Part shown: positions 7,491 through 16,830 of the stretch, in pieces
Numbering within the stretch: position 1 is the first letter of the stretch
Layout of the letters: each line of letters begins with the position of its first letter
Assembly (NCBI RefSeq): GCF_008254045.1
Contig: NZ_CP042425.1
Span: 1,674,001-1,738,000, forward strand
DNA: 64,000 nt
Origin: Limnoglobus roseus
GTDB lineage: Bacteria > Planctomycetota > Planctomycetia > Gemmatales > Gemmataceae
Direction: 5' to 3'
Made by a program: the position numbers and the translations under genes
Notes under the pieces: model-generated
Seen by the model: the letters and a program-made list of their open reading frames with translations, nothing else
Told to the model about the DNA's origin: nothing
The model's database searches: none

Positions 7491-9014
7491 TCACTTCCCC
7501 GCCGCCCACGCGATGCCGTTCTTCAGCAGCTTCGCGAACCACTCCTGCTTGAAATCGTCCACGTTGCCGAGGCTCGCGTAGAAGACGCGACCACGGCCGG
7601 CGGCCTTCTCGCGAACCCACGCGATCGGCTCCACTGGGTTGTCGCCCGATTTGCCGGTCAGCAGCACGATGGCGTCGGCCGCCAGCGGGTTGGATCGGTA
7701 CAGCGAACACGTCGATTCAACCGCCGTCGTCGGCCAGTCGGCCAGCACGCTGTGCGTCCCGTCGGCCGGTGCCCGCTCAATGGTCATCTTCAGTGCGTTC
7801 GCGTAGTGGTTCTTGTATTCGCAGCCGAGGATGTCCTTGTCGAACGTCTCCCACGCCTCGACGCCGGCCGGCAGCGACTCGCCCTTTCGCGGCGCGAAGC
7901 CGTGGCTGGCCGTGCGGATCGCGATGATCGGCTTTCCGCTCGCGACGTACTTTCGCACCACGTCGAGATCGGCCTTCATCAACGGCTTCCGCCGCACGCT
8001 GAAGAGAACCGCGTCGGCCGTGTTCAGTTGCTCGATGCCGGGCAGGTGGTACTTGTCCTTCGCGTCGGCGAAGACGAACGACACGCGGTAGTCCATGCCG
8101 AGCTGCGCGAGCGCGAACGGCGGCAGCGTCGTCTCGGTCTTGTACTCATCCTCCGCGGAGACGATCACCAGCGTCGGCCGCTTGTCCTCCTTGAACCGGA
8201 ATTCCTTGCCGCCGAGGAAGTCCACGCTCGTCACCGTGGGGCACCAGTGTTTCTCGATGTGTTCGACGACCAGGTCCGTGCCGGTACAGTGGGCGACGAA
8301 CGGCGCCTTGGCCGGGTTGTACATGGTGTCGGTCATGTCGCGGACGAGGACGACGTTGAGGCCCTGCTTCGTCAGTTGGCGGATCGCGAACGGCCGGCCG
8401 AGGACGCACATGTTCGTGTGAACGCCCATCACGACGACGTTCTCGATGCCGCGCTGCCGCATCAAGTGGTAGGCCTCCTCGCTGTCAGTAATCGCGTCGC
8501 CGGCCTCGATTTTCAAGGCCTCGTGCTGCCGGGTCCAGGCCCGGTAGTTCTTGTTCACCTCGCCGCAGCCGCCGTCACTGTCGTCGATCGGGAGCTTGAT
8601 TTCCTTCGCCGGGTCAAGCTTGCACCAGCGTTCGAGCGGCACCTTCGGCTCGCTCTTGGGCGCGTCCATCGCCAGCTTCCGCTGCGGGGTGTCCTTGTAG
8701 AACGCCATCGTGTCCGACGGGCAGTGGATGACGAGCGCCCCACGCTTCCGGGCGGCGACGATGAGGTCGTTCATCCGCGGAGCCATCTCCCCAACGCGGC
8801 CGGTGGCGCCGTCGCACCAGTGCTTGTCCCACATGTCGCAGATGACGACGGCTGTTTTCGCAGCGTCCCACGTCGCCGGCTTCGCGACCGTGTGATACCG
8901 CCCGGAGCCCGGAGCCGTCTCGGTCCGCGTGCGGGTATTCAGCGAGAAGGATTTGTCGTCGGCCAAGGCAACGGACGTGATGCCGATGAGCAGCAAGGAG
9001 AGAACACGAGCCAT
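7491..9014 (-). CDS. Secreted isochorismatase-like cysteine hydrolase fused to a ThuA-like domain
   Basis: 507 residues with a signal peptide (MARVLSLLLIGITSVALA). Residues about 45-270 are a cysteine hydrolase of the isochorismatase superfamily: catalytic D60 in VVICDMWDKHWC and the nucleophile in VHTNMCVLGRP. Residues about 290-507 form a ThuA-like/glutamine-amidotransferase-like domain (TLVIVSAEDEY, VRKYVASGKPIIAIRTASHG, GRGRVFYASLGNVDDF). ThuA domains abound in planctomycete secreted carbohydrate proteins. The reaction is unknown; an amide- or ester-cleaving role outside the cytoplasm is inferred. ATG 9014 has GGGAGGCGG upstream. Confidence 0.82.
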   Translation of the reverse strand: MARVLSLLLIGITSVALADDKSFSLNTRTRTETAPGSGRYHTVAKPATWDAAKTAVVICDMWDKHWCDGATGRVGEMAPRMNDLIVAARKRGALVIHCPSDTMAFYKDTPQRKLAMDAPKSEPKVPLERWCKLDPAKEIKLPIDDSDGGCGEVNKNYRAWTRQHEALKIEAGDAITDSEEAYHLMRQRGIENVVVMGVHTNMCVLGRPFAIRQLTKQGLNVVLVRDMTDTMYNPAKAPFVAHCTGTDLVVEHIEKHWCPTVTSVDFLGGKEFRFKEDKRPTLVIVSAEDEYKTETTLPPFALAQLGMDYRVSFVFADAKDKYHLPGIEQLNTADAVLFSVRRKPLMKADLDVVRKYVASGKPIIAIRTASHGFAPRKGESLPAGVEAWETFDKDILGCEYKNHYANALKMTIERAPADGTHSVLADWPTTAVESTCSLYRSNPLAADAIVLLTGKSGDNPVEPIAWVREKAAGRGRVFYASLGNVDDFKQEWFAKLLKNGIAWAAGK

Positions 9015-9083
9015 AACCGCCTCCCAGGTGGATGAGGCGATGGTATCGCGAACCGGGGGCGGGGACAAACGGAAAGCAAGCCG

Positions 9084-9821
9084 CTACGAATACTCGCCGG
9101 GGAACTGAATCACCGGCAGTCGCTGCGACGCACTCCGGAGTTCCTGCTCCCACTGGGTGCGAATCGCCAGCAATTGCGGGTCGTCGGCCGACAGACGAAT
9201 CTGCTGCCGCAAACGAAGCTCGTTGGCGTGGTACACCGCCAGGTCGATCGGCGGGCCGACGGTCAGGTTCGACCGCATCGTCGAGTCGAGCGAGATCAGC
9301 GCGAGCTTCGTCGCCTGTTCGAGCGAGGTGCCGTCGTACTTCACCGCCCGGTCGAGAATCGGCCGGCCGTACTTCGACTCGCCGATCTGCAAGAACGGGC
9401 AGTCCGGCGTGGCCTGCAACGGGTTCCCCTGCGGGTAGATCAGGTACAACTCGTGCGGCTGTTGGTCGATCTGACCGCCGACGAGGAAGTTCACGTTAAA
9501 GCCGATGTTGTCTCGTTCGAGGAACTGCCGGTCGCGGGCCGCGACCGCCCGGACCGCCTCGCCGACGCACCGGGCCGCGTCGTACATCGTCGCTACGTTG
9601 GCTAACCCGTACCCGGCGTTGTAGTCGCTCTGCAACAGGGCCAGTACACTCTGGCTGAGTGACAACCCGCCGCTGGTGAGCAGCACGAACACCCGCTCGC
9701 CCGGCTTCACGAACGTGTACAGCTTGCGGGCGACATTGGCCTGATCGAGACCGGCGTTGGTCCGCGAATCGGACGCGAGCACGAGGCCGAGCTTGGTGTA
9801 AATCGCGAGGCAGTACGACAT
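9084..9821 (-). CDS. Anbu-type proteasome-like peptidase
   Basis: 245 residues. It begins MSYCLAIYTKLGLVLASDSR, the pattern of bacterial Anbu (ancestral beta-subunit) proteins of the Ntn-hydrolase fold. After Met removal the nucleophile would be Ser1; the supporting Asp (LASDS) and Lys (ARKLYTF) are present. Anbu family members usually read MTYC with Thr1. They form ring or helical oligomers with a poorly defined activity. They are often linked to a transglutaminase, an alpha-E protein and an ATP-grasp protein, none of which is here. ATG 9821 is chosen over upstream frame extension because nothing may precede the catalytic residue. Confidence 0.85.
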   Translation of the reverse strand: MSYCLAIYTKLGLVLASDSRTNAGLDQANVARKLYTFVKPGERVFVLLTSGGLSLSQSVLALLQSDYNAGYGLANVATMYDAARCVGEAVRAVAARDRQFLERDNIGFNVNFLVGGQIDQQPHELYLIYPQGNPLQATPDCPFLQIGESKYGRPILDRAVKYDGTSLEQATKLALISLDSTMRSNLTVGPPIDLAVYHANELRLRQQIRLSADDPQLLAIRTQWEQELRSASQRLPVIQFPGEYS

Positions 9822-9904
9822 CGTGCTCGGGGGCAAGGGGCGAGGGACCGTCTGTCCGGAGAATGATACCGCCAGCCGCCGAATTCGGCAGGCGGCCCGC
9901 GTCC

Positions 9905-12900
9905 TCACTCCTTCGTCATGGTCTCGTCGAGGTTCAGCAGCACCCGTGCGACCGTCACCCATGCGGCCAGTTGGGCCGGCGTCACGCTGTTCGGCAGCTT
10001 GCGGGCGTCTTCTGGCTTGCTCACCGCCACGGTCCACGGGTCGGCCTGCGCGTCACTGTACTTCACCGTGTTCTTCTGGAGCATCTCCGACAGGATCGCC
10101 GACTCTTGCTCGCTCGGCTTCCGAGACACGCAGAGGCGGAACGCGAACGCGATCCGCTCGGCATCGGTCGTGCCACCTTCCTTCACCGCGCGCATCCCCA
10201 ATGCCTGTGCCGCCTCGACGAAGATCGGTTCGTTCATCGCCGTGAGGGCTTGCAGCGGCGTGTTCGACCGCGACCGCTTCACGCAGGCGAAGTCGCCGGT
10301 CGGCGAGTCGAACGCTTGCGCCGGGTACGGGATGGTGCGGAAGCGGAAAACGTACAGGCTGCGGCGGTAGCGGTCCGGCCCCGTGCTTTCCGGCCACACC
10401 TTCGGGCCGTAGCTCGCCGGCGGTTGCGTGAGGAACTGTGGGATCGGCGGGTAAACGCTCGGCCCGCCAACCTTCGGGTTTAGCAGGCCGCTCGCGGAGA
10501 GGGCGATGTCGCGCACGAGTTCGGCGTCCACGCGGAATCGGGGGCCGCGGGCGAGCAAGCGGTTGACCGGATCGACGGCTTGCAGGTCCGGCGTCACCTT
10601 CGACGATTGCCGGTACGTCGCCGAGGTCACGATCAGCTTGTGCAATTGTTTCGGCGACCAGCCCTTCTCCATGAACTCGACGGCCAGCCAGTCGAGCAAC
10701 TCGGGGTGCGTCGGCGGTTCGCTCTGCTTGCCGAGGTCTTCGGACGTGCTGACGATGCCGGCGCCGAAGTACGCCTGCCAGACGCGGTTGACGAACGAGC
10801 GGGCCGTGGTCGGCGCTTTCGCGTCGGTCAGCCACTTCGCCAGCCCGACGCGGTTCGGCGGCAGGTCGGAGGCCGGGGCGTTCAGAAACGTCGGCACGCC
10901 GATGCTCACCTTATCGCCGGGCTTCAGGAAGTCACCGCGTTTCAGCAGGTGCGTCGGCCGTTCGTCGGCGCGCTCCGTGTAGACGAGTTGCGTGTCGCCG
11001 GCCGGGTGGGTCTTCCACAAGGCCTCGATCTTCGCATTGGCGTCCTTCCACTCGGCCACGGTCGTGCGATAGACGGCGAAGGCATCGGCCTTGCCGTACA
11101 GCGGATCGGCGGTGGCGGTCGGCGCGTCGGATACACTGAGGCGGAAACGGCCGAGGTTGTTGTTCTGGTTGTCGTCGCTGTTCCAGCCTCCGTGGTTCTG
11201 AACGAGCTTGAACGTCACCTTCGCGTTGGCCGGAACTTCGACGGGCTTCTCGAAGACGAACACCGCGGTGTGCGGCCCGTTGCTGCGGCCGGGGCCAATG
11301 TCCGGCGACCACGCCGTCTTGTCGTCGCCGTCGATGGCAAACGCGATCGGCCCGGTGACGCGACTGCGCTTCGATTTGTCGTCGAAGTTCGCCTCCAGCG
11401 GCTTCTCGGCCGCATTCGCGTCGGCGGTGGCACTCGCGATCTTCACCGCCTTGCCGTTGACCTCGACGCGCATCTCGGTGAGCGCGAACAGGCCGAAGAT
11501 CGAGCGGCCAGGGCCGTTCCGCGGCAGGTTTGGGTCGTTGAGCAGTTCCAGCCGCACGGCCGAGATCGTCTTCAGCTTCGTCGGCCCCGTGAAGTCGGTA
11601 GTATGCTTCGTCGGGGCGTAACCGCTGGCGTAAATCGAGCCGTCCGGCAGAACCGTGTGCTTCTGCCCGCCGCTGGTGTCGAGTTCCGGGCGGATCACCT
11701 CCCACGCGGGTTGATCGGCCTTCACCTTCGCTTCCCACGCGGCCAACTTCTTCGCCCAGTCGGGCGACTTGTGCTTTAACTCCGCTTCGATCTCCTTGAT
11801 CTGGCGGAAGATCTCGGCCCTCTTCATCAGTTCGTCCGGCGTGTACACCGTGACGTTCGACTCGTTGGCGTTGTTCAGGTACGCGAAGAGGCGGTAGTAG
11901 TCGTTGTGCGTGATCGGGTCGTACTTGTGCGTGTGGCACTGGGCACACTGGATCGTGAGGCCGAGCATCGCCTTGCCGACGGCGTCCATGCGGTCGAACA
12001 TCGCCTCCATGCGGAACTGCTCCGGGTCGATGCCGCCCTCTTCGTTAATCATGCTGTTGCGGAGGAAGCCGGTGGCGACGATCTGGTCCTGCGTCGCGTT
12101 CGGCAGCAGATCGCCAGCGAGTTGCTCGGTGAGGAACTGGTTGTACGGCAGGTCGCGGTTGAAGGCGTTGATGACGTAATCGCGGTAGAAGTACACGAAC
12201 CGCGGCTTGTCCTTCTCGTACCCGTCGCTGTCGGCGTACCGGGCGGCGTCGAGCCACAACCGGCCCCAGCGCTCGCCGTAGTGCTTCGACGCGAGCAGCC
12301 GGTCCACGACCTTCTCGTAAGCGGCCGGCGACGTGTCGGCGAGGAACTCATCGACTTCCTTCGGCGTCGGCGGTAACCCGATGAGGTCAAGCGACAAGCG
12401 GCGAATCAACGTCACCTTGTCCGCCTCCGGCGAGGGCGAAAGTTTCTCCTTCGCCAACCGGGCCAGCACGAAGGCGTCGATCGGGTTTAATTTTTGAACT
12501 TTGATCTTGGAACTTTGGACTTCTGGCACCGGCGGCTTCACCGGGGCCACGAACGCCCAGTGCGCCGCCCCCGCCTCATTCGCCAGCGAGTCCGGCCACA
12601 CGGCCCCGACGTCGATCCACTTCTTGATGATCTCGACCTTCTCCTTCGCCAGCGGCTTCTTCGGCGGCATCACCGCGTCGTCATCCGTGCTGGCGATGCG
12701 GCGGTACAGTTCGCTCTCGTCCGCCTTGCCCGCGACGATGCCGGTCTTCTTCGACTCGCCGCCGCGGACGGCCGAGGACCGCACGTCGATGCGAAAGTCG
12801 GACGTCCCCTTCTTCGCGTCGTGGCACTTGTAGCAACTCTCCTTCAGAATCGGCAGCACGTGCTTCTCGAAGCTGACCGCGTTCGGGTCGCCGTCGGCGG

Positions 12901-12952
12901 ACGCGACGAGGGGGAGAGCGAGGAGGAAGGCCAGGGAGAGGAATCGCGGCAT
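9905..12952 (-). CDS. Planctomycete cytochrome c/DUF1549/DUF1553 protein
   Basis: 1015 residues with signal peptide MPRFLSLAFLLALPLVASA. A heme-binding PSCyt1-type region contains C40-Y-K-C-H44. DUF1549 follows at about 170-370 (ARLAKEKLSPSPEADKVTLI, ERWGRLWLDAARYADSDGYE) and includes a second CxxCH-type motif (CAQCHTHKYDP). A jelly-roll-like middle precedes DUF1553 at about 715-960 (FVNRVWQAYFGAGIVSTSED, GWSPKQLHKLIVTSATYRQS). Such proteins are abundant in planctomycetes and are usually paired with a DUF1501 protein; no such partner is here. A periplasmic redox or polysaccharide role is suspected, not shown. Confidence 0.9.
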   Translation of the reverse strand: MPRFLSLAFLLALPLVASADGDPNAVSFEKHVLPILKESCYKCHDAKKGTSDFRIDVRSSAVRGGESKKTGIVAGKADESELYRRIASTDDDAVMPPKKPLAKEKVEIIKKWIDVGAVWPDSLANEAGAAHWAFVAPVKPPVPEVQSSKIKVQKLNPIDAFVLARLAKEKLSPSPEADKVTLIRRLSLDLIGLPPTPKEVDEFLADTSPAAYEKVVDRLLASKHYGERWGRLWLDAARYADSDGYEKDKPRFVYFYRDYVINAFNRDLPYNQFLTEQLAGDLLPNATQDQIVATGFLRNSMINEEGGIDPEQFRMEAMFDRMDAVGKAMLGLTIQCAQCHTHKYDPITHNDYYRLFAYLNNANESNVTVYTPDELMKRAEIFRQIKEIEAELKHKSPDWAKKLAAWEAKVKADQPAWEVIRPELDTSGGQKHTVLPDGSIYASGYAPTKHTTDFTGPTKLKTISAVRLELLNDPNLPRNGPGRSIFGLFALTEMRVEVNGKAVKIASATADANAAEKPLEANFDDKSKRSRVTGPIAFAIDGDDKTAWSPDIGPGRSNGPHTAVFVFEKPVEVPANAKVTFKLVQNHGGWNSDDNQNNNLGRFRLSVSDAPTATADPLYGKADAFAVYRTTVAEWKDANAKIEALWKTHPAGDTQLVYTERADERPTHLLKRGDFLKPGDKVSIGVPTFLNAPASDLPPNRVGLAKWLTDAKAPTTARSFVNRVWQAYFGAGIVSTSEDLGKQSEPPTHPELLDWLAVEFMEKGWSPKQLHKLIVTSATYRQSSKVTPDLQAVDPVNRLLARGPRFRVDAELVRDIALSASGLLNPKVGGPSVYPPIPQFLTQPPASYGPKVWPESTGPDRYRRSLYVFRFRTIPYPAQAFDSPTGDFACVKRSRSNTPLQALTAMNEPIFVEAAQALGMRAVKEGGTTDAERIAFAFRLCVSRKPSEQESAILSEMLQKNTVKYSDAQADPWTVAVSKPEDARKLPNSVTPAQLAAWVTVARVLLNLDETMTKE

Positions 12953-13070
12953 GACGGCGTACCGGGAAGAGAATCGGGTCTGGGTATCGTACCGAACAAC
13001 ACCGACGCCGTTTAGCTCAACGGTGGTCGTCCCGCCCGTTGCCGGTCGTCGAGTTCCTACAACAAACGCC

Positions 13071-13580
13071 ATGCTCCCAAGCGAACACTTCCGCCACTGT
13101 CCCCGTTGCGGGACCGCCCTACCCTTCCCCGGCGCGATCCCGCTCCGGTGTCCGGCGTGCCAATTCACCTACTACTTCAACCCGACGCTCGCCGCGGCCG
13201 CGTTCATCCAACGGCCGGACGGGAAGTACGTCTTCATCCGCCGCGAGCGCGACCCCGGCAAGGGCAAGCTCACCGTGCCCGGCGGCTTCGTGGACATCGG
13301 CGAGACGGCCGAGGAAGCCTTGGTCCGCGAGGTCGAGGAAGAAGTCGGTCTGACGATCGCAGACATCGAGTACGTCTGCTCGTTGACGAACCGCTACCTG
13401 TACAAGGACGTGACGTACCCGGTGTGCGACCTGATGTTCCGGGCGGTGGCCGTCAACCCGGACGCCGCCATTGTCGGCGACGGGGCGACGGCCGTGGAGT
13501 GGTGGAGCCTCGAAGACCTGAACCCCAACGAGCTGGCGTTTCCGAGCGTGCGGCGGGGGCGGGAGTTGTTACTGGGTTGA
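13071..13580 (+). CDS. Nudix hydrolase with N-terminal zinc ribbon
   Basis: 169 residues. Residues 9-30 form a zinc ribbon (CPRCG and CPAC) as in NudC-like and related Nudix proteins. The Nudix box reads GGFVDIGETAEEALVREVEE followed by EVGL, and fits G-x5-E-x7-REUxEExGU. It would hydrolyse a nucleoside diphosphate linked to another moiety, with Mg2+. ATG 13071 is chosen because MLPSEHFRHCPRCG starts the ribbon; the frame remains open further upstream. It ends five bases from the convergent gene. Confidence 0.88.
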   Translation: MLPSEHFRHCPRCGTALPFPGAIPLRCPACQFTYYFNPTLAAAAFIQRPDGKYVFIRRERDPGKGKLTVPGGFVDIGETAEEALVREVEEEVGLTIADIEYVCSLTNRYLYKDVTYPVCDLMFRAVAVNPDAAIVGDGATAVEWWSLEDLNPNELAFPSVRRGRELLLG

Positions 13581-13585
13581 TGAAC

Positions 13586-14215
13586 TTATTCGTCGTCATC
13601 GTCGTCTTCACGGCGTTTCTTCTTCGAAGGCTTCTTAGCTTCCGGGTGGCGCTTGTAGTAACGGGCGACGAGTTTTCGATTCCACTCCTCGGACCCCTTT
13701 TTCTCCTGCTGAAACTGGAACCAAAAGTACACGGCCGCCCCCGCTCCGCCGATCACGGCCGCGGCCACCCCGCCCCAGACGCCCACCCCTTCCATCTTCT
13801 TGGTGCCGAAGCCGAACGCGACACCCGCTCCAACCGCCACCCCCAACGGCATCCACCACGGGTACGTCGGCCCGCCCGCCCGCGGGTCATTCCCGGAGAT
13901 CACCATCTCCGCCCGCAGGTCTTCAATGTACTCGTACGCATTCTGCTTCGTTTCGACCCAGGTGCAATCCTTCAGGGGCACGTCCTTCTCGCACTCCGCA
14001 CAGTACGTCTTCGGTGCCTCGTCCATTTCAAACGGGTTTTCGAGGTACTTGCGGATTTCCTTCGCGGGCATCTCCGTCTCGCCCTTGCACTTCTTGTGAA
14101 CGTAAACCCGCGGCGTTCCTTCCGGGATGCCGTCGCCCTTCTTCTTCGACCGGCGGGGGGCTTCGTCCTCGTCGTCAAAGTCCTCGTCGTCGTCATCATC
14201 ACGGGAGCGGGCCAT
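13586..14215 (-). CDS. Unknown acidic-tailed membrane protein
   Basis: 209 residues. An Asp/Glu-rich N-terminus (MARSRDDDDDEDFDDEDEAP) is followed by a possible zinc ribbon built from C43 (HKKCKGE) and CAEC, then two glycine-rich transmembrane helices at about 120-165 (WWMPLGVAVGAGVAFGFG and VWGGVAAAVIGGAGAAVYFW). The C-terminus is strongly basic, then acidic. GAGGT precedes the ATG. The family is not recognised. It lies 46 bases downstream of gyrB on the same strand and may be co-transcribed. Confidence 0.65.
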   Translation of the reverse strand: MARSRDDDDDEDFDDEDEAPRRSKKKGDGIPEGTPRVYVHKKCKGETEMPAKEIRKYLENPFEMDEAPKTYCAECEKDVPLKDCTWVETKQNAYEYIEDLRAEMVISGNDPRAGGPTYPWWMPLGVAVGAGVAFGFGTKKMEGVGVWGGVAAAVIGGAGAAVYFWFQFQQEKKGSEEWNRKLVARYYKRHPEAKKPSKKKRREDDDDDE

Positions 14216-14261
14216 GATGTACCTCTTGAGAGAGAAAAGAGATTGTGCTGATGCAGGACGA

Positions 14262-16751
14262 TTACGCCCCGCCGTAGTCGATCTCGTCGGGGTCGTCGAT
14301 GCGGTGCTTGAGGATAAACTCCCGGCGACCCTCGACCTCGTCGCCCATCAGCGTGCGGAACATCTTCTCGGCCGCCAGCGCGTCGGCCATTGTCACCCGT
14401 TGGAGCGTGCGGCGTTTCGGGTCGAGCGTCGTGTCCCAGAGTTCTTCCGGGTCCATTTCGCCCAGCCCCTTGAACCGGGTAATCGTCATCCCCTTTTCGC
14501 CGATCTTGCGAACCTCGGCGGCGAGTTGGCGGAGGTGTTCCAGATCGCGCTCTGTGTCGCCGGTCTTGAGCTTGAACCGCACCGGCGGTTCGCGGCCAGC
14601 CACCCGCTCCAGCGGCACCAAGTCGCCCGGCTCGAACCCGGCTTCCTTTAGCTTCGCGATGGCCTTGTTCAGCGCCTTCACCTCGTGCCACTCGTCCACG
14701 CTGAACCGCGTTGCCTCGTCCACCGCCGGCTTGCCGTCGGCCGTCGGCGTCACCACGGCGGGCAGGTCGTCACTGACAGTCAGTTCCTGACCCAACCGCT
14801 TCGACTGCTCGGCCCGAAACTCTTCGACTTCCTCCTGCGTGTGGAAGAACGTCTCCTTCGTGCCCAACCGAACGTGGAACTGCGGCAGGCCCTTCGCCGG
14901 GTCGTACCGCTTCAGGAACGATTCCAGCGCGTGACCGCGGCGTTCCAGCGTGACCGACGCTTCGGCCACGTCCTCGATGATGGGGAAGAACTTCCGCAGT
15001 TCGTCGGCCCCGAACTGCTTCGGCGAATCGGCCTTCGTGATGACGAGCGTCGTGCCGTTGAGGCCGCGGTTCATGAGTTCGCCGCCCATCTCTTCGCGGG
15101 TGGCGATGAAGCGAACCTCCTTCTTCTGCGTCACCTTGTACAGCGGCGGGCGGGCGACGAAGATGTTGCCGTCCTCGATGAGCTTGCGCATCTGGCGGAA
15201 GAAGAACGTCAGCAGCAGCGTGCGAATGTGTTGGCCGTCCACGTCGGCGTCGGTGAGGATGACGATCTTGCCGTACCGCAGCCGGGCCACGTCCTCGATG
15301 TTGCCGATGTCCACGCCGACGGCCGCGATGAGGGCGGCGATTTCCTCGTTGCGGATCAATTTCTCGATCTTCGCCCGCTCGACGTTCAGTACCTTGCCTC
15401 GCAACGGCAGCACGGCCTGGAAGACGCGATCCCGCCCGCTCTCGGCCGACCCGCCGGCGGAATCACCTTCCACCAAGAACAATTCACTCTTGTCCCGCTC
15501 GCGGGTGGAGCAGTCCATCAGCTTGCCGGGCAGCCCGCCGCCGCCGAGCAACTTCTTCCGGTCGATAACCGCCTCGCGGGCCTTCTTCGCCGCGATCCGG
15601 GCCTCGGCCGAAAGGGCGATCTTCTTGCAAATGCGGGTCGCTTCCTTCGGGTTCTTCTCCAGGTACTCGGACAGGCCCTCGTACAGCACGCTGGAGACTT
15701 GCCCTTCGACGCCCGGCGTGACGAGCGCGTCCTTCGGCTGCGAGTTAAAGCTCGGGTCCGGGTGGCTGATACTGATGACGGCGGTGAGGCCCTCGCGGAA
15801 GTCCTCGCCCTTGAGTTCGAGGCCCTCCTTGAAGAGGTTGTTCTTCTTGCCGTAGGCCGTGAGCGTGCGGGTGAGGCCGCTGCGGAACCCGGACAGGTGC
15901 GTGCCGCCGTCCTTGTTGTAGGCGTTGTTCGTGAAGCACATTTCCCGCTTGTCGTCACTGGTGTTGTACTGGAGGCAGACTTCGATCGTCACGCCGTCGA
16001 CGACCTTGCGGACGTAGATCGGCTCGTGTTCGACCGTCTCGTTCAGGTTCAGGAACTTGACGTATTCGAGGATGCCGACCTCGGAATAATAGTTCTCCTT
16101 GCGGCCGCTCACCTCGTCGCGAATGATGAGGCGAAGACCCTTGTTCAAGAACGAGATTTGTTGGAACCGCGTGGCGAGCCGGTCGAAGTTGAACGTGGCC
16201 GTGCCGAAGATTTCGTCGTCCGGCTTGAACGTGATGTTGGTGCCGGTCTGCCCGGCGGTGGCCGGGCCAATGTCCTTGAGTGCCGACGTGGCGTAGCCGC
16301 GCTCGAACTCCATCTGATACACGCGGCCGTCGCGGCGGACTTCGGCCTCGCACCACTCGGAGAGGGCGTTCATGGCCTTGGCGCCCATGCCGTGGAGGCC
16401 GGCCGACACGCGGTAGGCGTCGTTGTCGAACTTGCCCGACGTGCCGGCGATGGTGAGGGCTTCTTCGAGCGTGGACTTGCCGGTGTCGGCCTTGACGCCG
16501 ACGGGGATGCCGCGGCCATCGTCGCTGACAGAGATGGAGCCATCGACCTCAAGGACGATGTTGATGTTCTTGCAGTACCCGGCGAGGGCTTCGTCCACGG
16601 AGTTGTAGACGATTTCGTAAACGATGTGGTGCAAGCCTTCGGAGTCGGTGTTGCCGACGTACATCCCCGGATTCTGCCGAATGTGGGCAGCGTCCTTCAG
16701 GGTCTTCATGTTCTCTTCGGTGTATTCCACCTTCGTCAGATCTTCGCTCAT
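14262..16751 (-). CDS. gyrB: DNA gyrase subunit B
   Basis: 829 residues. The GHKL ATPase is at 1-230 (MYVGNTDSEGLHHIVYEIVY, DDGRGIPVG, GLHGMGAKAMNALSE). The transducer domain follows, then a TOPRIM domain (LFLVEGDSAGGSAESGRDR, ILTDADVDGQHIRTLLLTFF) and the C-terminal QTRF-like end (RFKGLGEMDPEELWDTTLDP). With GyrA it introduces negative supercoils. A charged insertion after TOPRIM, about residues 560-740, is usual for Gram-negative GyrB. It lies in the dnaA-dnaN-dciA-gyrB replication cluster; gyrA is not in the window. ParE is less likely given length and context. Confidence 0.95.
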   Translation of the reverse strand: MSEDLTKVEYTEENMKTLKDAAHIRQNPGMYVGNTDSEGLHHIVYEIVYNSVDEALAGYCKNINIVLEVDGSISVSDDGRGIPVGVKADTGKSTLEEALTIAGTSGKFDNDAYRVSAGLHGMGAKAMNALSEWCEAEVRRDGRVYQMEFERGYATSALKDIGPATAGQTGTNITFKPDDEIFGTATFNFDRLATRFQQISFLNKGLRLIIRDEVSGRKENYYSEVGILEYVKFLNLNETVEHEPIYVRKVVDGVTIEVCLQYNTSDDKREMCFTNNAYNKDGGTHLSGFRSGLTRTLTAYGKKNNLFKEGLELKGEDFREGLTAVISISHPDPSFNSQPKDALVTPGVEGQVSSVLYEGLSEYLEKNPKEATRICKKIALSAEARIAAKKAREAVIDRKKLLGGGGLPGKLMDCSTRERDKSELFLVEGDSAGGSAESGRDRVFQAVLPLRGKVLNVERAKIEKLIRNEEIAALIAAVGVDIGNIEDVARLRYGKIVILTDADVDGQHIRTLLLTFFFRQMRKLIEDGNIFVARPPLYKVTQKKEVRFIATREEMGGELMNRGLNGTTLVITKADSPKQFGADELRKFFPIIEDVAEASVTLERRGHALESFLKRYDPAKGLPQFHVRLGTKETFFHTQEEVEEFRAEQSKRLGQELTVSDDLPAVVTPTADGKPAVDEATRFSVDEWHEVKALNKAIAKLKEAGFEPGDLVPLERVAGREPPVRFKLKTGDTERDLEHLRQLAAEVRKIGEKGMTITRFKGLGEMDPEELWDTTLDPKRRTLQRVTMADALAAEKMFRTLMGDEVEGRREFILKHRIDDPDEIDYGGA

Positions 16752-16795
16752 GAAGCATCATCCTTCACTGATGTTGGAAATTCATGTCCTTGGGT

Positions 16796-16827
16796 GAAAG
16801 CCCCGGCACGGCCGTGCCGGGGCTTTC
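16796..16827 (-). terminator. Perfect palindrome between dciA and gyrB
   Basis: Two 16-base arms, GAAAGCCCCGGCACGG and its exact complement, abut with no loop three bases past the dciA stop. It could form a strong hairpin that limits read-through from dciA into gyrB. It also resembles the other GC palindromes scattered through this window. Confidence 0.5.
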
Positions 16828-16830
16828 GGT

